Below are positions 49,512 to 62,201 of a DNA stretch of 64,000 nucleotides, one piece after another. The stretch covers positions 58,326,532-58,390,531 of the forward strand of contig NC_057861.1 in assembly GCF_019393635.1 (NCBI RefSeq), given 5' to 3'. How positions within the stretch are numbered: position 1 is the stretch's first letter; each line of letters begins with the position of its first letter. The DNA is from Dromiciops gliroides. Taxonomy: Eukaryota > Chordata > Mammalia > Microbiotheria > Microbiotheriidae. The notes under the pieces were generated by a model. The model was not told the DNA's origin. It did not search any database and saw only the letters and a list, made by a program, of their open reading frames with translations. Position numbers and translations under genes: made by a program.

Positions 49512-49921
49512 AGGTTGACCCATTCTTGCCAGACAGTGTTCCTTCCTCGGTCCTCATCTTTCTTCCTATCTCTCTACCGACTCTGTCCAGCTTTCCATGA
49601 GGGTTCTCTTTCCTATCTCTTCTCCTACCTCTTGAACAACTCCTCCTTAGTCTTCTTTGAGGCCTCTCTTTCCCCTGCTCCCCTTGGTCCTGGGTGGACT
49701 CTCAAGTCCTCAGCCCCCTGCCTTCTGCTTCACTGCTGCCCTCCTCTGCAGGGGAGCTCATCAGCATCTCTGGCATCAGGCATGCCACTGCTAAGCTGAG
49801 GCTTCCCAGAAGCTACTTTCCAGCCCTGACCTCTGACCTGCCCTCCAGGACCCCAACCACTACCTCACATCTGCAATGTTCCCAATTTAATGTGGTTCAG
49901 ACAATCATTAAGATTTAGAGC

Positions 49922-49924
49922 TGA

Positions 49925-49970
<46 letters not shown>
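49922..49970. repeat. GA microsatellite
   Basis: About 24 GA units with one TGAGA interruption. Confidence 0.95.
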
Positions 49971-49971
<1 letters not shown>

Positions 49972-50371
49972 CTAAAGGTCAGCAGAGGGTCATCCAATCT
50001 CCTCATTTTACAGATGGGGGAAAGCAGCTCATAAAATTCACCTCCCATGTCCTCTCATTATACATAATCCACCATTCTTTCCACTATGAAAATTCAATTT
50101 AGCAAATAGTAAGCACCTTCTGAGTACAGAGCTCTGTGCTAGACACTGAAGGACACATAGAGTTTAGATAAGGTGTGGTCCCTGACCTCACAGAGCTCAC
50201 AGAGCTCACATCTGGGATTATAGAATGACCTATGTAGAGCTAGGAAGAATTTGAGAGGCCATCTACCCCCAGCCCCTCAATTTAAAACTGAAGAAATGAA
50301 GGCCCAGAAAACTGAAGTGATGCCCAGATTGTATCATTGTCATGTGAAATACATTAGGAAAGTCTAGTCTG

Positions 50372-50527
50372 GGGGCAGCTAGGTGTCACAGTGGATAAAG
50401 CACCAGCCCTGGAGTGAGGAGGACCTGAGTTCAAATACGGCCTCAGACTCTTGACACTTACTAGTTGTGTGACCCTGGGCAAGTCACTGAACCCTCATTG
50501 CCCTTCCCAAAAAAAAAAAAAAAAAGG
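50372..50527 (+). mobile_element. short CORE-SINE
   Basis: GGGGGCAGCTAGGTGTCACA to CCCTCATTGCCCTTCCC plus an A-run. The flank GTCTAGTCTG/GGCTAGTTTG is similar. Confidence 0.87.
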
Positions 50528-50899
50528 CTAGTTTGACTTGGTCTTCCATGGTCAAGTGAGAATTGCAGCATCAGAGGACTGACATGAAGCAGGACCATCT
50601 ACCTCCCAACAGAAAAGGTGGGATATGGGGAAATGAGGTGTGGCTTCAGATGTCGCTAGTGTGATTTGTTTGGCTTGACCAGGAAGAGGCAGTGTCAGGC
50701 AGAGTCTTGGCTTCAGTCCCACCTATGGGACCTTGAATAAGTCACACGACTTCCCTGTGCCTCAGTTTTCCCTCTGTAAAACAAAGGTGTTGGACTAGAT
50801 TACCTCTGAGGTCCTTTCTAGCTTGAGATCTATTTTAGTTGTTCTTGTTGATGCTCCTGCTGCTATTGTCATATTGTTGTTGCTGTCTCTGAGCTATTT

Positions 50900-51049
50900 G
50901 TTGTTTTAAGTATTTTATTTTATTATCCTCCAGTTACATGCAAAGGTAGTTTCAACACTTGTTTTCATAAGATTTTTAGTTCCAAATTTTTCTCCCACCT
51001 CCCTTCCCTCCCCCTTCCCCACCAGACAGAAAAACAATCTGATATGGGT

Positions 51050-51115
<66 letters not shown>

Positions 51116-51550
51116 TGTACAATCACATTAAAATATTTCTGCATAGTCACATTGTGAAAGAGAATCAGAACACAAGGGGGGAAAACCCTACAAAAAAAAA
51201 GTAGAAACAGTATGGTTCAATCTGCATTCAGAATCTACAGTTCTTTTTTCTGGATCTGGAGAATATTCTCTATCGTGAGTTCTTTGAAATTGTCTTGGAT
51301 CATTGAACTGTGAGAAGAGCAAGTCTATCACAGTTGATCATCACACAATGCTGCCATTACTGTGTACAGTATTCTGGTTCTCTCACTTCACTCAGCATCA
51401 GTCCACTTAAGTCTTTTCCCAGGTTTTTCTGAAGTCGGCCTGCTCATTATTTCTTATAGCACAATAGTATTCCATTATATTCATATACCACAACTTGTTC
51501 AGCCATTCCCCAACTGATGAGCATTCCCTCGATTTCCAATCCTTTGCCAT
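50900..51550 (-). mobile_element. L1 LINE 3' region, antisense
   Basis: Read on the minus strand it gives GTGGTATATGAATATAATGG and ACTATTGTGCTATAAG, the counterpart of the ORF2-end and 3' UTR junction of other mammalian L1s, then an A/T-rich 3' end. A TA microsatellite (51048-51108) lies inside. Confidence 0.65.
51048..51108. repeat. TA microsatellite
   Basis: About 29 TA units with one slip; a potential cruciform or fragile site. Confidence 0.95.
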
Positions 51551-51640
51551 CTGCTGCTATTGTTGCTGTCTCTGCTGCTACTGTTGTTGCAGCTACTGTA
51601 GCTGCTCTTGCTCTTGCTGCTGCTGCTGTTATTGAGGAGA
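51551..51640. repeat. imperfect CTG/TTG trinucleotide repeat
   Basis: Mixed CTGCTG, TTGTTG and GCTGCT units. It gives a Ser/Asn-rich frame on the minus strand but has no coding context. Confidence 0.8.
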
Positions 51641-51659
51641 TATTCCATTACGGGAGTGA

Positions 51660-53075
51660 GGATCTGGGGTGGAAAATTGGGACGTGACGGGGAAGTAGAA
51701 AATACCAATAAACATTTAATTTAACGTAAACACCAATTAATAATTTAAAATAAAATAAAGAATGAATAGGGTTTCAGCAGGTGGAGAAGAGGGCATTCCA
51801 GACATAGAGGCCCATATAGAAGCAGGACAGCATGGGGTATAGATGGAGAGGGGCACTCGTTCCACTTGGTGCAGTATAAGACAAGACTGGAAAGTACCAT
51901 GCTCCCACACTTGGCTGCTGAGCTAAGGGAGCCATAGAAGGTTTTTGAAGAGAGCAGGATTAGATCCATGCATAATGTCTCTATAATATGAACTCATGGT
52001 GAGCCAACACACTCTTCCTTACACACTAACCTCCTCTCTTCTTTGGTGTACCCATTTGCCAGCTAGAAACATCAATGTCATCTCTGACTTTCTCCTTTAA
52101 GGCTCCACGTACAAAGGAAGTCCTTCTGTTTTTGCCCTCATCGAATGCCATCTGGAGGCTTATGTTTCATTCCCCAACCAACACTCCCTTCCCTGGCCAC
52201 CCCCTTTGCTCTATGTGTTGTCTTCCCCCTTTTAGAATGTAAGCTCCTTGAGGGTAGACATGGGTTGGGTTTGGTTTTGTATTTGTGTTCCCAAGTTTTA
52301 GCACAGTTCTTTGTTCATTCATTCATTAATTCATTCCTGCCGGGCACCACAGTTTGGGAAGGACATTGAGAATTGATGACTTCATAGATTATAGAAACCT
52401 TAGAGGTTATCTGGCCCACCTCAGTTGTGGAAACTCAGGCCCAGAGAGACGTAAGTGACTTGCATGTGGTCATACAGGTAAAGATTGGCAGAGCCAGAGC
52501 TCCCTCTCACCAGAGGTATTCAAGTAGAAGCTGAATGAGGCACTAGCAGGGATTGGGCAAGGAGCACCTTAGCAGGGATTGAGCAAGCTTGCTAAGGACA
52601 CAGTAAATGTCCTCAAAGGTGCCTCCCCTTGCCTTGGTCATCTGGGGTTGTAGGCGCTGGAGGGGAGGCAGCTCCAGGTTGGTCCATGCCAGATGAGCCC
52701 CACGAACCCTTGGCTTCCTAGGCAATTAGTCTGTTTCCTCTTTGGAGCTTGTGACTTTTTCCTTCCCTTGAAGCTGCAGAGAGCCCAGCACAGCCACCAT
52801 CAGACATGGCCTACTAACTTCTATGAGTATGAGCCCTGACCCCTATGGCTCTGAGGCTGAGAGCTTTGCCACTAGGCCAGAGCTGACAACAGTCAGCAGC
52901 GCTCTGAAGGTACCTGGAAGGAAGGAACTACGGGGACCACATGGAATGGTGAGCCTCTCACAAACTGTCTCCAGTCAGATAACCCCTGGAAGTCTTCAAG
53001 GAAAAACCAGGTGGCTGTTTTTGTGGGGGCGGGGGTTAAACAGGGTATGTGCTTTGAATAGGAAGAAGGAAGGAG
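51660..53075. other. intergenic stretch without recognised genes
   Basis: 51780-51970 is the old unnamed repeat seen at 44930. 52180-52330 is an L2 3' end (AATGTAAGCTCCTTGAGGG). The remainder is unassigned. Confidence 0.4.
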
Positions 53076-53262
53076 GGGGCAGCTAGGTGGCGAAGTGGAT
53101 AGAGCACTGGCCCTGGAGTCAGGAGGACCTGAGTTCAAATATGACCTCAGACACTTGATGCTTACTAGCTGTGTGACCTTGGGCAAGTCACTTAACCCTC
53201 ATTGCTCCACCAAAATAAATAAATAAATAAAATAAAACAAGCAAACAAAAAAAGGAAGGAAA
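53075..53262 (+). mobile_element. short CORE-SINE with AAAT tail
   Basis: GGGGGCAGCTAGGTGGCGAA to CCCTCATTGCTCCACC and an AAAT/AAAC tail. The AAGGAAGGA flank repeats. Confidence 0.88.
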
Positions 53263-53515
53263 CAAGCATTTATTAAATGCCTGCTATGTACCAGGCCCTG
53301 TGCCAAGTGCTTTACCAATATCACTTCATCTGGTTGTCACAACCTTGTGAGGCACATGCTTTCATTATCTCCATTTTACAGTTGAGGAAACTGAGGCAGA
53401 CAGAGGGTAAGTGACTTGCCCAGGGACACACAGGTAGGAAGTCTCTGAGGCCAGATCTGAACTCAGGGCTTCCTGGCTCCAGGCCCAGGGCTCCATCCAC
53501 TGAGCCACCAGGTGG
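53262..53515 (-). mobile_element. MIR/Ther-type SINE, antisense
   Basis: CCATTTTACAGTTGAGGAAA, TTGCCCAGGGACACACAGG and TGAGCCACCAGGTGGCTGG. Confidence 0.65.
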
Positions 53516-54564
53516 CTGGACCAGACGTTCTCTGAAACTCTTCTCAGTCTAGCATTCTGGTTCTCTGACACATGTGTCACTTTACTTGCTGCAGCTTTGG
53601 GAAGGGTGCTGTAGCCACAGGAACCCTAACTACTCCCTTCCCAGATCTCAGCCTGTGTGTGATTCACCAGCTACTGTTACCAGGTGCACAGACAGTGCAG
53701 GGTACAGAAGGAACAGAGCCTAGCACGACACAGCAGGAGACTGAGCTTCGGGTCTCTCTTCTACCCGGATGGACGGGGTTACCTTAAGCAAGGCCCTTCC
53801 CTCCTTTTATTTATCTGTACAGTTTGGGTTATAGGCTTCCCTATTGGAAGAAGACAGCATGGTAGAGTAGAAAAGAGGCTGAATTTGGAATCAGAGGACT
53901 CCAAATTCTGCCTCTGATACTTACCAGCGATATGGCTTTGCACAAATCAGCTAACTTCCCAGGGCCTCAGTTTTCTCATCTGCAAAGTGAAGGTATTGGA
54001 CTAGGCAGCCTCTGAGGACCTGCCAGCTCTGAATCTAGGAGCCTATGATGATTGGTCACAGTGTTTTTGAAGGGCTGAATATCTCTTTAAAATGTTTTTA
54101 TTAAACACTGATGACCACGAGTAGAAGTAACCAGATAAACAAAACAAAGGGTCACACCTTCCACCAAGACTTTCTCCAGACAGGAGGTGTGTTCTCAAGC
54201 CAGAGCTGCAGCTGCAGCCACAGTGAGATAGATGGAGGCCCAGAGGCTCATCCTCGCATCCAGGACATTCCCCTACCCACACCTCCCATGCAGAATTGCC
54301 TTCCATAATGTTCTTGACAATTTCAAATGACAATTTCAGTGAAACACCACTCAGCAGGCTTATGGAGGCAATCGGTTCATTGATGGTTGTGTCTAAATAA
54401 CAGCTGTCAGTTGAAAGAACACTAGATATGGGGTCACAGGACTTTGGGTCAAATATCAATACTGTCGCTACTTGTATCACAGCCCCTTGAGGTCTCAGTT
54501 TCCTCATCTATAAAATGAGGGAAGCACTTTTAAGGACCCTTCCAGCTCTAAAATCCCTGATTGT
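53516..54564. other. intergenic stretch without recognised genes
   Basis: MIR-like 53850-54040. No exon, repeat array or regulatory site recognised otherwise. Confidence 0.4.
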
Positions 54565-54818
54565 TATTGGGTTATTCAGCTGTTTTCAGTCACGTTTGAC
54601 TCTCTGTGTCCCTACTTGGGATTTTCTTAGCAAAGATACTAGAGTGGTTTTCCATTTCCTTCTCTAACTCATTTTACAGATGAGGAAACTGGGGTAAACA
54701 GGGTGAAGTGACTTGCCCAGGGTCACACAGCTAATGTCTGAGGCCACATTTGAGCAGGTTAAGAGTCTTCCTGACTCCAGGCTCGTCGCTCTATCCACTG
54801 AGCCACCTAGCTGTTGTT
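54565..54818 (-). mobile_element. Mar1-type SINE, antisense
   Basis: GGATTTTCTTAGCAAAGATA, TTTTCCATTTCCTTCTC, GGGTCACACAGCTAA and GAGCCACCTAGCTG. Confidence 0.85.
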
Positions 54819-56655
54819 GGAAGTAATGCCTTAAAATGAGCTAAAATGAACCTCCCTCCAACTCACTTCCATTGGTCCTAGCTACAGATATTTGTCTCCA
54901 GACACAGCATCCCTTTTCCCTGCACACTGAAGCTGACAATAATAATGCTGTGATCTCCTTTTCAACAGAGATGATGACCTTCCCAGGAGGAGAAGTGGCC
55001 CAGAGGGTGACTCCTTAATGGTTTTGCTCACATCGCTGACTTTGTGGAGAGCAAGAAGGACCTGGATCTTTCTCACCCACTGCAAAAGCCTCCTGTCCCT
55101 TCCCTAGCCATGCTGAGTCTGCAGGGGAGCAGGGCTCAGTCTGCACCAGCTCCTGTGCTTCATTGTCAGTACACACCCCCTCCCCTCTTCCATGCACTTC
55201 CTGCCTCTGTCAAGTTTTCCCATAGAGCTTCTAACTACCAGTAACTGCCGAGAGCAGGAATGGCATTTGAGCAAGGGCCTCTTCTGGGGGCAGGAAGGGG
55301 ACAGGGGGCCTATTTACTTTGGAGCAAGCCACTGTCCCCTGCCTTTTTGGTGCCTTCGATTTGTACAGAGTTTTTCACTTTTGATCCATGAATCTTCACA
55401 TCAATCACCTCATTCTAGCCTCTCGACAATCTGTGAGTTAAGGCAAGGCAGGTATTAGTTCCTATTTTACAGATGAAGGAAAACGAGGTGCAGAGAGCTT
55501 TTGTTGAGCACCCCTCCCCTATGCACAAGACCCTGTTCTCAGCCTGAAGGGGAAACAAAGGTAAATACGATATGATTGCTGCCCCTTGTGGAATCTGGGA
55601 GGAAGGCCTAAGACAGGTGGATGAATACATAGAACAGATGAGCTAACCAATATCGACTTGGCATGATGAATAAAGTGCTAGGCGAGAGGAGGCAGGGGGT
55701 CCTGGCCCAAGTCTGAAGTCAACTGCTGTGTGACTCTAGGCAAGTCCATCCCCTTCCCTGGGCCTCACTTCCCCATCTGTACCCGTAGCGACAATACCTG
55801 CCATGCCCTCTTTTGAAGGGCTGTGGTAAGGCAGACACAAAACAAAAGATATATCAATCTGCAGAACCAAAATGGAGAGAGAGGGCCACAGAAATGTGGC
55901 GTCTCATGCCCCTGCCCAGCCTTCGGGACCCGGTTCTAGAGGGCCTGGCAGCTCCACAGCGACCGCTTAGGGCTGGCTCAGCCCTGGCTTTGCTGCCCCC
56001 AGGATTGGCCAAGGGCCCAGGACTCAAAGCAAGGAGGAAGCACATGACCATGAGCGGTTTTAGAAGCAATTGTTAATAAAATCTCAGTATCTAAACGAAG
56101 CCTTCTGAGGACCATAGATCATGCATTGTCGATCATACATTGTCGGGTGATGGGGCCCGATTACCAGGGTATGAATGAAGGAAGAAGCTCAAGACCTTTA
56201 CACTAAAACAACCTGCGAAGAATCCATTCCAAAGGATTCTGGAGGCTGTGCGGGACAGACAGCAGGGCCAGGGGCTGAGGAAGAGCTCAAATGTTCACTG
56301 AGAGCCAGTGAGAAGAGCATCAGGGCCTTCCAGGACCCTGGCAGAGCTCCAGAGATAAGGCAGAACTCTGCATCCCCTAGCTGGCTTCTGCTTTCTCTAC
56401 CCACGGAGAATGAAGCTGGGATGATAAAGCAACAAGGACCAAAATGGTCACTGAAAAATTAGGAGAGGTAACCAGCTGCCCTTGGAGTGTTTAGGTGGCC
56501 AGGGTCCTGACCAGATTTTATGGTGAGTCCTGAGAAAAAGGGGCACGTGATTACTGGGTTGTCAGCAGGGATCCTTGGGGATGAAAGGAGAGCTAGCTAG
56601 GAGGGGGGCTCCCAGCCTAGAGATGGGGAAAGGTCTCATTTCTCCCCCCAAAGGG
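54819..56655. other. intergenic stretch without recognised genes
   Basis: MIR-like 55360-55500 and 55660-55800. Several open frames of 60-95 codons show no family resemblance. Confidence 0.4.
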
Positions 56656-56800
56656 GGGGGGCAGCTAGGTGGCGCAGTGGCCCTGGAGTCAGGAGGACCT
56701 GAGTTCAAATTCGACCTCAGACACTTAACATTTAACTAGCTGTGTGACCCTGGGCAAGTCACTTAACCCCAATGCTTCATACAAAAACAAAACCCAAAAG
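56655..56800 (+). mobile_element. short CORE-SINE, head-deleted
   Basis: GGGGCAGCTAGGTGGCGCAG jumps directly to TGGCCCTGGAGTCAGG, losing about 14 bases. The end is CCCCAATGCTTCAT plus an A-rich tail. Confidence 0.85.
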
Positions 56801-56814
56801 GTGTGTGTTTGTAT

Positions 56815-56833
56815 TGGGGGGGGGGGGAGGGGG
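56815..56833. repeat. poly-G run
   Basis: About 13 G, an A and 4 or more G. Confidence 0.9.
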
Positions 56834-58020
56834 ATTAGAAGCGTTTACTAGCATGGATTGTTGATGAAGGGATAGTTTGTGAGCCTTTGGAAAGGGGAGC
56901 AGGTTTGAATCTCTGTGAGACAGAAAGGATTTATTAAAGAATGTCATGGCAGAAGAGACAACCAGTATGACAGTGAGTCAGAAGCTTTGTGACTATGAAT
57001 AAGTCACACAACTTCTTCAAGCCTCAGTGATATAAAGTCCTTGCACTGCTGACCTTGTGGGATTGTTGGGAAGAAAGTGCTTTGTAACAAGTCATCAACA
57101 AAACATTTATTAAGCACCTTCTCCATGCCAGGCACTGGGGAAATAAGTACTGAGGAAATAAGGAAAGGTAAAAAATATGGTCCTGCCCTCAAGGAGCTCC
57201 CAGTCTATGTGGGGGCCAACATGCAAACAACTAGGACATAGAAGATACAGACGGGCCAGAGGGAAGGCACTGAGATTAAAGGGGGGCCCCTTGGGGGCAT
57301 CTTGTAGAGGGGGTTCTCCTGGTGGGGGGTCAGACTAAGTGACCCCCCAAGGTTTGCTGCCACAGCTCTGATCCTTGCCAAGGCTCTCTGACTCCAGACT
57401 TGACATCCGCCCCCCTGCTACCTCTCCTGCCTCAGAGGCCCTGGTCTAAGTAAAGTTCCTTGCAGATTTCAACGTAGTTCTAGAAAAGGGGCTTTATACT
57501 CCTGGGGTGTCCGGAAGCACCTGGGCTGGCAGGCAGGCAGCCTGTCAAGGGGGAGAGCAGGGAGGGAATGGAGGGGACCTGCCTGCCATCACTTATGTCG
57601 GGATGATCACTTGGTGGGAAGTGAGAGCAGTCAGCTCCCTCCCCAGGACTGAGACACCCAAGGATCCTGCCTCCGCCCCCCCCACCTCCCGAAGGGGCTG
57701 TTTATCAACACATTTGCCCATTGGCTCTTTCAGGGAGTATAGGTCAAGCCACCAAGGCAGAGAGCAGAGAAATCAACATTCCAGGGTATTTGAAGCACTT
57801 TGTGGGAACAGGCAAGATACCTGGGACTGCTCCTCCCATCCTAAAAGGGCTCTGGTCAAAACCCTAAGCCTCCTTCTACACCCTCTCTACCCTTCTCCTC
57901 CCTCCCCCAGCTTTCCCATGGGCCTCCCATCCTCAGCATCACTTTACCTGTGTTTGCTTGTTCCCATTTAGAAAATTCTTATCATTTCCCCAATCTAGAA
58001 GAACTCTGGCCAAGGCCTTA
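56834..58020. other. intergenic stretch without recognised genes
   Basis: 57080-57240 carries the widespread AACATTTATTAAGCACC mammalian pattern. An open frame of 154 codons at 57507-57971 has no recognised domain and ends in L2-free unique sequence; taken as chance. Confidence 0.4.
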
Positions 58021-58029
58021 AGAAGGAAG

Positions 58030-58190
58030 CCCCTGACATCTTGTGTTCTAAGGCCCTCCCAGCCCTGACATCCTGTGTTCTAAGGGCCTTCCCAGCTCTG
58101 ACACCCTATATCCTAAGGGCCCTCCTACCTCCCCTATTATTGGTTGTAAGGTCCCCCCCAGATTCCCATTCTGTGCTCTAAGTCAGTGCT
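58030..58190. repeat. minisatellite, about 32-bp unit, same as at 26.5 kb
   Basis: Five units of the form GCCCTCCCAGCCCTGACATC followed by CTGTGTTCTAAG. Confidence 0.75.
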
Positions 58191-58519
58191 AGCCTTTATG
58201 GCTAAAATCCAATATTGCCCTCAAGCATGGGTTGTTTTATGTTGGAGCAGGGAAGCTGGCTTGGTCATTGCCGGCTCATACCAAGAAGAACATGATTAGA
58301 ACCTGAGTGGGCCTCAGTCAGCTCTCCATTCAGCAGTCACAGTCATGCCTCTGGGGGAACATGGGGCTACTGAAGGGCAGCATAAAGCAGCCAGCATGGC
58401 TGTCACAACTGAGGAAGGAGAGCTATGGCAATCTGAAAGTTCAGGCTGCAAAGCATACCCTTGGATGAGGACAGGCCTCAAGTCCTGCGGGACAGCAGCC
58501 CCAATAAAACAAGGCGGGA

Positions 58520-58690
58520 TGGGGCAGCTAGGTGGCATAGTAGATAAACGCCCGGCCCTGGATTTGGGAGGACCTGAGTTCAAATCTGGCCTCAGACACT
58601 TGACACTTACCAGTTGTGTGACCCTAGGCAAGTCACTTCACCCCAATTGCCCCTCAAAACAAAACAAAAATAAAAACAAACAAAAAAAAG
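58520..58690 (+). mobile_element. short CORE-SINE downstream of F2RL3
   Basis: GGGGCAGCTAGGTGGCATAG to CCCCAATTGCCCCTC and an AAAC tail. Confidence 0.88.
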
Positions 58691-59351
58691 GCAGGGAACG
58701 TCTCGAGTTGGGACAGACTCTCCAAATCCTTGCCCGAGACGTGGCAGATACAAGTAAGCACATACCATGGCCAAGTTACCATCCAGCTTCTCTTCAGTCC
58801 CCCTAGGAGCTGTCTCCTCCTGGGCGGCCCTTTCCTACTTTGGGCCAAGCTCTCATCGTTTAGATTTTCTTCCTACTGGCCCAAATCTGTATATAAGTCC
58901 CTCCCCGAGTCTGGGCCCTATTTCTTCCCTTCTTTGGCCAAGCCGACTATTTTAGCCCTCTTTACTTTCAATCACCAAAAGAGAGTGTCTGTTAGACCCC
59001 ACCCTTCACCCTGGCTCCGCCCCCCACCAAGTGTTCTCCAGGACAGACGCCCTCAGATCCCTCAGTACTTATCCCAATAGGGAACACGCATATTCTCCCC
59101 CTTGGAAAATAGGGTAGGGTCATCAAGACAAAAGTCCCTCGATGAAGTGGAAGCAGGGAGGCGGGGTGCAGAAGCCCCCATGCCAATCCCCTCTATCTTT
59201 CCAAAGTTTGCTGAGGCGCCAGTGAGGTCGGGATCTGGAGAACCTTGAGGGCAGTGAGGAGATTCCACTGGGCTGACACAGACGGGGGTCGGAGGGGTCC
59301 TCCGCAGCCTCAAACCTTCAGGCCAGATCCGCTGTGGCGCCGGATCCATCT
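58691..59351. other. F2RL3 3' side
   Basis: Immediately downstream of the F2RL3 stop on the minus strand, so probably its 3' UTR. I saw no AATAAA on the minus strand here. Confidence 0.35.
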
Positions 59352-60431
59352 CTAGACCAGAGACGTAGAGCGGGTACCCCAACCCAGGGACATCTTCCTG
59401 GAAGCCTTCTGGACGGTGAGCGTGCGCTTGTCCTGCTGACAAAACCTTTCTCTTCACTTTGGTCCTGAATTCCTCGGACACATAGTAATAGATGAAAGGG
59501 TCACGCAGCTGTTGAAGGTGCTGACGGCCAGGCTGAGAACATACCAGAAGTAGAGGTCTCCGAAGCCCTTGGCGCTGGGATCGGAATAGTGGATGCGCAG
59601 GAGCACGTTGCTCGGCGTAAAGAGAGCGACGGCCCGAGGCCAGCACCAGAACAGTGAGCTTGACGGCGTAGCCGTACCTCTCCCCGCCGGCACCAGGACG
59701 TGGATGACGGAGCCGTAGCAGAGAGAATCCCAGCAGCGGCAGGACAAAGCCAGCAGGACCAGGCAGACAAAGATCTTGAGGAAGTGGCCGGCCTGCTCGT
59801 CTGGGGGGAGCACGTCGTGGCACAAGATGAGGCCATCGCTGCCGTGCAGGGGGTCGGGACTGCCGCCGGGCCGTCAGGGGCAGCGTGAGGGAGGCCGCCA
59901 CAAGCCAGACCAGGGCGCAGAGGCCCGCGGCAAAGGCGGGGCTGCGCACTGACGGAGAGAAGAACGGTGGTGCACGATGGCCAGGTACCTGTCAGCACTG
60001 ATGCAGGCCAGGAGCAGCATGGAGCAGTACATGTTTCGTAGAAGAGGGCAGTGACCACGCGGCACAGCCCCTCCCCGAAGAGCCAGTGGTGGCCCAGGAA
60101 GTAGTAAGAGATCTTGAAGGGGAGGACGAGAACCAGGAGCAGGTCGGCTACGGCCAGGTTCATCAGAAAGATGGTGGAAGGCAGTCTCTGGATCTTGGTC
60201 AGTCAGCACCCCACAATGCTAAGCCATTGGCCGGCAAGCCCACCCAAGAGGACGAGAGTGTAGAGGGAAGGGACCAAGCTTGTGGAGACCCAGCTGAACA
60301 GGTGCTCTCTGGAGCCCTTCCCGATACACAGGTAGGTGGTGTTATTGAAGTTCCTCTTCTCCCCAGGGAAGCTCCTCGGGCAGGCGATGGAGGAGGTCAG
60401 GGTCTCATTGGTGTGGGCAGTGCGCTTTCAT
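59352..60431 (-). CDS. F2RL3: F2RL3 exon 2, seven-transmembrane body with indels
   Basis: The acceptor is TCTTATCCCAG before 60431 and the stop is TAG at 59354-59352. Relative to PAR4 the exon covers the exodomain, all seven helices and a short tail ending near KASRK and RSTSLV, which resembles the mouse PAR4 tail. Conserved blocks change frame near 60409, 60242, 60210, 60201, 60036, 59966, 59851, 59750, 59722, 59684, 59634, 59500 and 59445. Most of these are one base gained or lost in runs of G or C. Within each block the protein is highly conserved and stop-free. The N-glycosylation site NNTT lies just after the tethered ligand. Confidence 0.85.
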
Positions 60432-62141
60432 CTGGGATAAGAAAGAGCTCACGGGTTAGCACAAGTCTGGCCCCAGCCGTCCTCCAGCCTTTCTGCTTCA
60501 TGGCCCCTCAATCATAGAAAAAGCATCTCTTGGGGCAGCTAGGTGGCGCAGTGGACAAAGCACCGGCCCTGCATTCAGAAGGACCTGAGTTCAAATCCGA
60601 CCTCAGACCTTAACACTTACTAGCTGTGTGACCCTGGGCAAGTCACTTTAACCCTCATTGCCCGGGAAAGGAGGGAAAGAATGAAGAAAGGAAGGAAGGA
60701 AGGAAGGAAGGAAGGAAGGAAAGGAAGGAAGGAAGGAAGGAGGAAGAAGAAGAAAGAAGAAAAGAAAAGAAAGAAAGAAAGAAAGAGAAAGAAAGAAAGA
60801 AAAGAAAGAAAAGAAAGAAAGAAAGAAAGAAAGGAAAGGAAAGAAAGAAAGAAAGAAAAAGAAAAAAGAAAGAAAAGAAAGAAAGAAAGAAAGAGCATCT
60901 TTCCTGGCCCCATGCTAATGACCAAAATCTAGTCTCTGCAAGGGTGAAGCCCAGTCTCCCCTCACCTGAGGGCGAGTTCTATTTCTCACTTAAAGCGGAG
61001 GACAAACCCAAAGATGTCATCAGCTAAATTCCCTCCAGAGCAACAGCTGGAGTGGTTGCCCACGCCAGGTCTGTACTCTGGGTGCCATGAAGAAGGGAAG
61101 TAAGCCTATGAGATGGGCTATACTAATGTAATTCACTGAGAGAAGTGGGTGGTCGGCTTTGTCTGGAAGAAGAAGGCAAGCAAGGAGCACTTAGTGGGTC
61201 CATCAATCAATAAACATCAAGTGCCTACTATGTGCCAAGCATTGAGCTAAGTACAGGATCACTTCAAGTCATTCTAGTAGTGGAAAGACCCTTAGATGAT
61301 TCCCGAGGTGGAAGAGGAAATTGAAACCCAGGGATCTGCCTGAGGCCCATGACAGAGCCAGGAATAGGACCCAGCATTCTGTCACCACATCCCGGGCTTG
61401 CACATATAATGATACTAAAAAAGGTCCCTGGCCTGGACTGACACCTCAGACTTTTCCAAGAAGCTACATAGATACTAAACCTTCTGAGTCTTTCCTGAAA
61501 CATCTGATTAGAGTAATCCCCTCATCTCTTTCAGAACTAAACCGATATTCAGCTCAGAGTGAATTCTTCCCATCCTCCCTGCAAAGGCAGCTGTTAAGTC
61601 TTCCAGATGTTTTTCATAGATTGCATGGATGATTGGAAATGGTTTGGGGGAGGGCAAGGGTCGAGGAAGTCCTCGGCAACAGAGACGGTCTGGACCCTAG
61701 AGTACGGGCCGTTGGGAAGGATGTGGGTTGTTTGGAGGGGACTGGGGAGGGAGGACCAATCGATCTTAGAGGGCATCTAGTCTCCCCCTCTCATCCAACA
61801 GGTAACTTGCCTAAGGCCAAACGGGCGGTAACAGAAGGGTCATGATCCTAACTCAAGCTCATTTATCCCAACTCTGCCCTTTTCCTTATTTTACAGATGG
61901 GGAAACCTGAGGACACAGAGAATGAAATTATTTCCCCAAGGTCAAATGAATGATAATAATAGCAAAGGTGGAATTGAGACCAACATGGTCTAACTCTCAA
62001 TGCAGTTTCCTTTCCCCTACAGCATGTGCTGCCCTCTACCCCAGGCTACCCAAACAAAGCTCCCCGAGACTGGAGCCCCCTAGTAGAGTTACTACTAGCT
62101 TGAGAGAAAACAGGACCTTTCCTCTGGGTACCAGTGTGTGC

Positions 62142-62201
<60 letters not shown>

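Noticed and set aside
57507-57971. 154-codon open frame between the two genes
   Set aside because: No family resemblance, composition like the surrounding noncoding DNA, no splice or promoter context.
59062-59949. A single 295-codon minus-strand protein
   Set aside because: It is one reading frame across F2RL3 exon 2; only some blocks of it match PAR4, and the rest of the receptor lies in other frames.
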